Assembly: GCF_028657945.1 (NCBI RefSeq)
Contig: NZ_CP059693.1
Location: 1,550,001 to 1,614,000 of the forward strand
Source: Thalassomonas haliotis
GTDB taxonomy: Bacteria > Pseudomonadota > Gammaproteobacteria > Enterobacterales > Alteromonadaceae
Direction of reading: 5' to 3'
DNA length: 64,000 nucleotides
Each line of letters begins with the position of its first letter. The first letter of the stretch is position 1. Both the position numbers and the translations under genes were made by a program. The notes beneath the pieces are model-generated. The model was not told the origin of the DNA. It was given only the letters and a program-made list of their open reading frames with translations, and made no database searches. This document shows, in pieces, positions 62,949 through 64,000 of the stretch.

Positions 62949-62992
62949 GTGTCATATTGCGTCAATATAATTGTCATATTAGCTTCATATAG
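62949..62992 (+). promoter_or_regulatory. Double Pho box upstream of the PstS-like gene
   Basis: Four successive 11-bp units from 62949: GTGTCATATTG, CGTCAATATAA, TTGTCATATTA, GCTTCATATAG. Units 1 and 3 match best; unit 2 has its GTCA one base out of phase and unit 4 reads TTCA. This amounts to two adjacent Pho boxes, suggesting tight phosphate control. The rest of the gap 62746-63029 shows nothing else. Confidence 0.78.
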
Positions 62993-63029
62993 TAAGCAAA
63001 AAATTAATTGAGCTCTTTTGGAGAGAAAA

Positions 63030-63992
63030 ATGGCTTTTAAACGTGTATTAGGTGTTCTTGGTCTGGCGGGTATGATGAGTTTTTCAACTTTAGCGGTTGA
63101 TGACAGTTTGCCTCAATATCAAAAAGTAAGCGGGGTTTCCGGTAACTTGTCTTCTGTCGGTTCAGATACCCTGGCCAATATGATGACTTTTTGGGCGGAA
63201 GAATTTAAACGCACTTACCCTAACGTTAACGTGCAAATCCAGGCGGCGGGCTCTTCTACTGCGCCACCGGCGTTAACGGAAGCAACTTCTAATATCGGCC
63301 CTATGAGTCGTAAGATGAAATCCCGTGAAATTGAAGCTTTTGAAAAACGTTACGGTTATAAGCCTACCGCGGTTCGGGTAGCGATTGATGCCTTAGCGGT
63401 ATTTGTTCACAAAGATAACCCGATCAAAGGATTACGTATCGATCAGGTAGATGCGATTTTTTCCAGCAACCGTAAATGTGGCGCCAATGAAGATGTTGAC
63501 CGCTGGGGTGACTTAGGTTTAAACGGTGCCTGGACAGGTAAAGATGTGCAGTTATATGGCCGTAACTCAGTATCCGGTACTTACGGTTATTTTAAGAAAA
63601 AAGCCCTGTGTAAAGGTGATTTCAAAAACACGGTAAATGAGCAGCCGGGCTCTGCTTCTGTGGTACAGTCGGTGTCGGCTTCTTTAAACGGTATCGGTTA
63701 TTCGGGCATAGGTTATAAAACTTCAGGTGTACGTGCCCTGCCGTTATCGAAAAAAGACGATAACTATGTAGCAGCCAGCATGGACAATGCTATCTCGGGT
63801 AAATATCCGCTATCCCGTTACCTGTACGTTTATGTTAACAAGCACCCGAACAAGCCGTTATCGCCGATGGAAGCTGAATTCTTGAAAATGATCCTGTCAA
63901 AATCCGGTCAGAAAATCGTAGAGAAAGACGGTTATATTCCCCTGCCGGGTAAAGTGGTGCAAAAAGAATTTAAAAAACTGGGTCTGATTTAA
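63030..63992 (+). CDS. pstS: PstS-like phosphate-binding periplasmic protein
   Basis: 320 residues from the ATG at 63030, with GGAGAG in front; the TTG at 63018 is rejected. Signal peptide to about 'FSTLAVDD'. Phosphate-binding loops are '[11 protein letters not shown]' (near 35-46), '[12 protein letters not shown]' and '[12 protein letters not shown]', the last equivalent to the Ser/Gly-rich phosphate contact of PBP-like proteins. '[12 protein letters not shown]' and '[12 protein letters not shown]' are family blocks. It belongs to the longer PstS-like branch common in marine gammaproteobacteria. pstC/A/B, if present, would lie beyond the window. It sits behind a double Pho box. Confidence 0.93.
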   Translation: MAFKRVLGVLGLAGMMSFSTLAVDDSLPQYQKVSGVSGNLSSVGSDTLANMMTFWAEEFKRTYPNVNVQIQAAGSSTAPPALTEATSNIGPMSRKMKSREIEAFEKRYGYKPTAVRVAIDALAVFVHKDNPIKGLRIDQVDAIFSSNRKCGANEDVDRWGDLGLNGAWTGKDVQLYGRNSVSGTYGYFKKKALCKGDFKNTVNEQPGSASVVQSVSASLNGIGYSGIGYKTSGVRALPLSKKDDNYVAASMDNAISGKYPLSRYLYVYVNKHPNKPLSPMEAEFLKMILSKSGQKIVEKDGYIPLPGKVVQKEFKKLGLI

Positions 63993-64000
63993 TCCGGCAA

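Overview
The window looks like a chromosomal segment of a marine gammaproteobacterium of the Alteromonadales, most like the Colwelliaceae (Thalassomonas/Colwellia type). This is inferred from gene content and order. The block mutH / rppH-ptsP-TSUP-lgt-thyA is a gammaproteobacterial arrangement. MsrPQ, RdgC, TrhP/YfhL, ArfA, BaeSR and PhoBR are of gammaproteobacterial type. Base composition is near even and there are many sensory and c-di-GMP genes. No rRNA, tRNA, CRISPR array, transposase or phage module was seen.

Layout. (1) 1-8.5 kb: the 3' part of a giant surface/secreted protein built from SbsA-type Ig-like domains. It is organised as a 967-residue cassette repeated with an exact 2901-nt period, and is followed by a small membrane protein, a secreted DsbC/G-like thioredoxin-fold protein and a membrane-anchored glutaredoxin. 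(2) 8.8-13.4 kb: msrPQ (periplasmic methionine sulfoxide repair) and a pair of exported amidohydrolases, one of which has lost its metal ligands. (3) 13.7-23.1 kb: a hexose-6-phosphate mutarotase, a diguanylate cyclase, and mutH/rppH/ptsP/TSUP/lgt/thyA; a 124-bp tandem repeat that copies the 3' end of rppH lies downstream of rppH. (4) 23.2-29 kb: yfhL-trhP (tRNA hydroxylation), an HDOD protein, rdgC and an orphan histidine kinase. (5) 29-41 kb: a porin behind a Pho box, a large modular GH5 lipoprotein, arfA with a hairpin over its stop codon, a secreted beta-propeller-like protein, two solute-binding-like proteins, a PqiA-like protein, a DUF2959 lipoprotein, a Tsx-like pseudogene and yjjX. (6) 41-48.4 kb: an adaptor/ATPase/permease export operon followed by its NtrC-family regulator and kinase, with a sigma-54-like promoter in front. 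(7) 48.4-55 kb: an SDR/lactonase pair, a hybrid kinase, a DUF952 protein and a second diguanylate cyclase. (8) 55-64 kb: a BaeSR-like system whose sensor has a Pro/Arg-rich periplasmic loop, an EF-hand protein, phoBR, an S9 peptidase and a PstS-like protein.

How the genes work together. The clearest regulatory thread is phosphate. Pho-box-like direct repeats (11-bp spacing of TGTCA) lie in front of phoB, the PstS-like gene and, 30 kb away, the porin. This suggests a PhoB regulon of regulator, high-affinity binding protein and a dedicated outer-membrane pore. A second theme is envelope redox maintenance: MsrPQ, the DsbC-like protein beside a Cys-bearing repeat giant, and a membrane glutaredoxin. 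A third is signalling: two diguanylate cyclases of the same architecture, an HDOD protein, five sensor kinases and three response regulators.

Limits: functions are assigned by recognising motifs and remembered families by eye; no searches were run. Starts were revised where the ribosome-binding site or family alignment argued for it.
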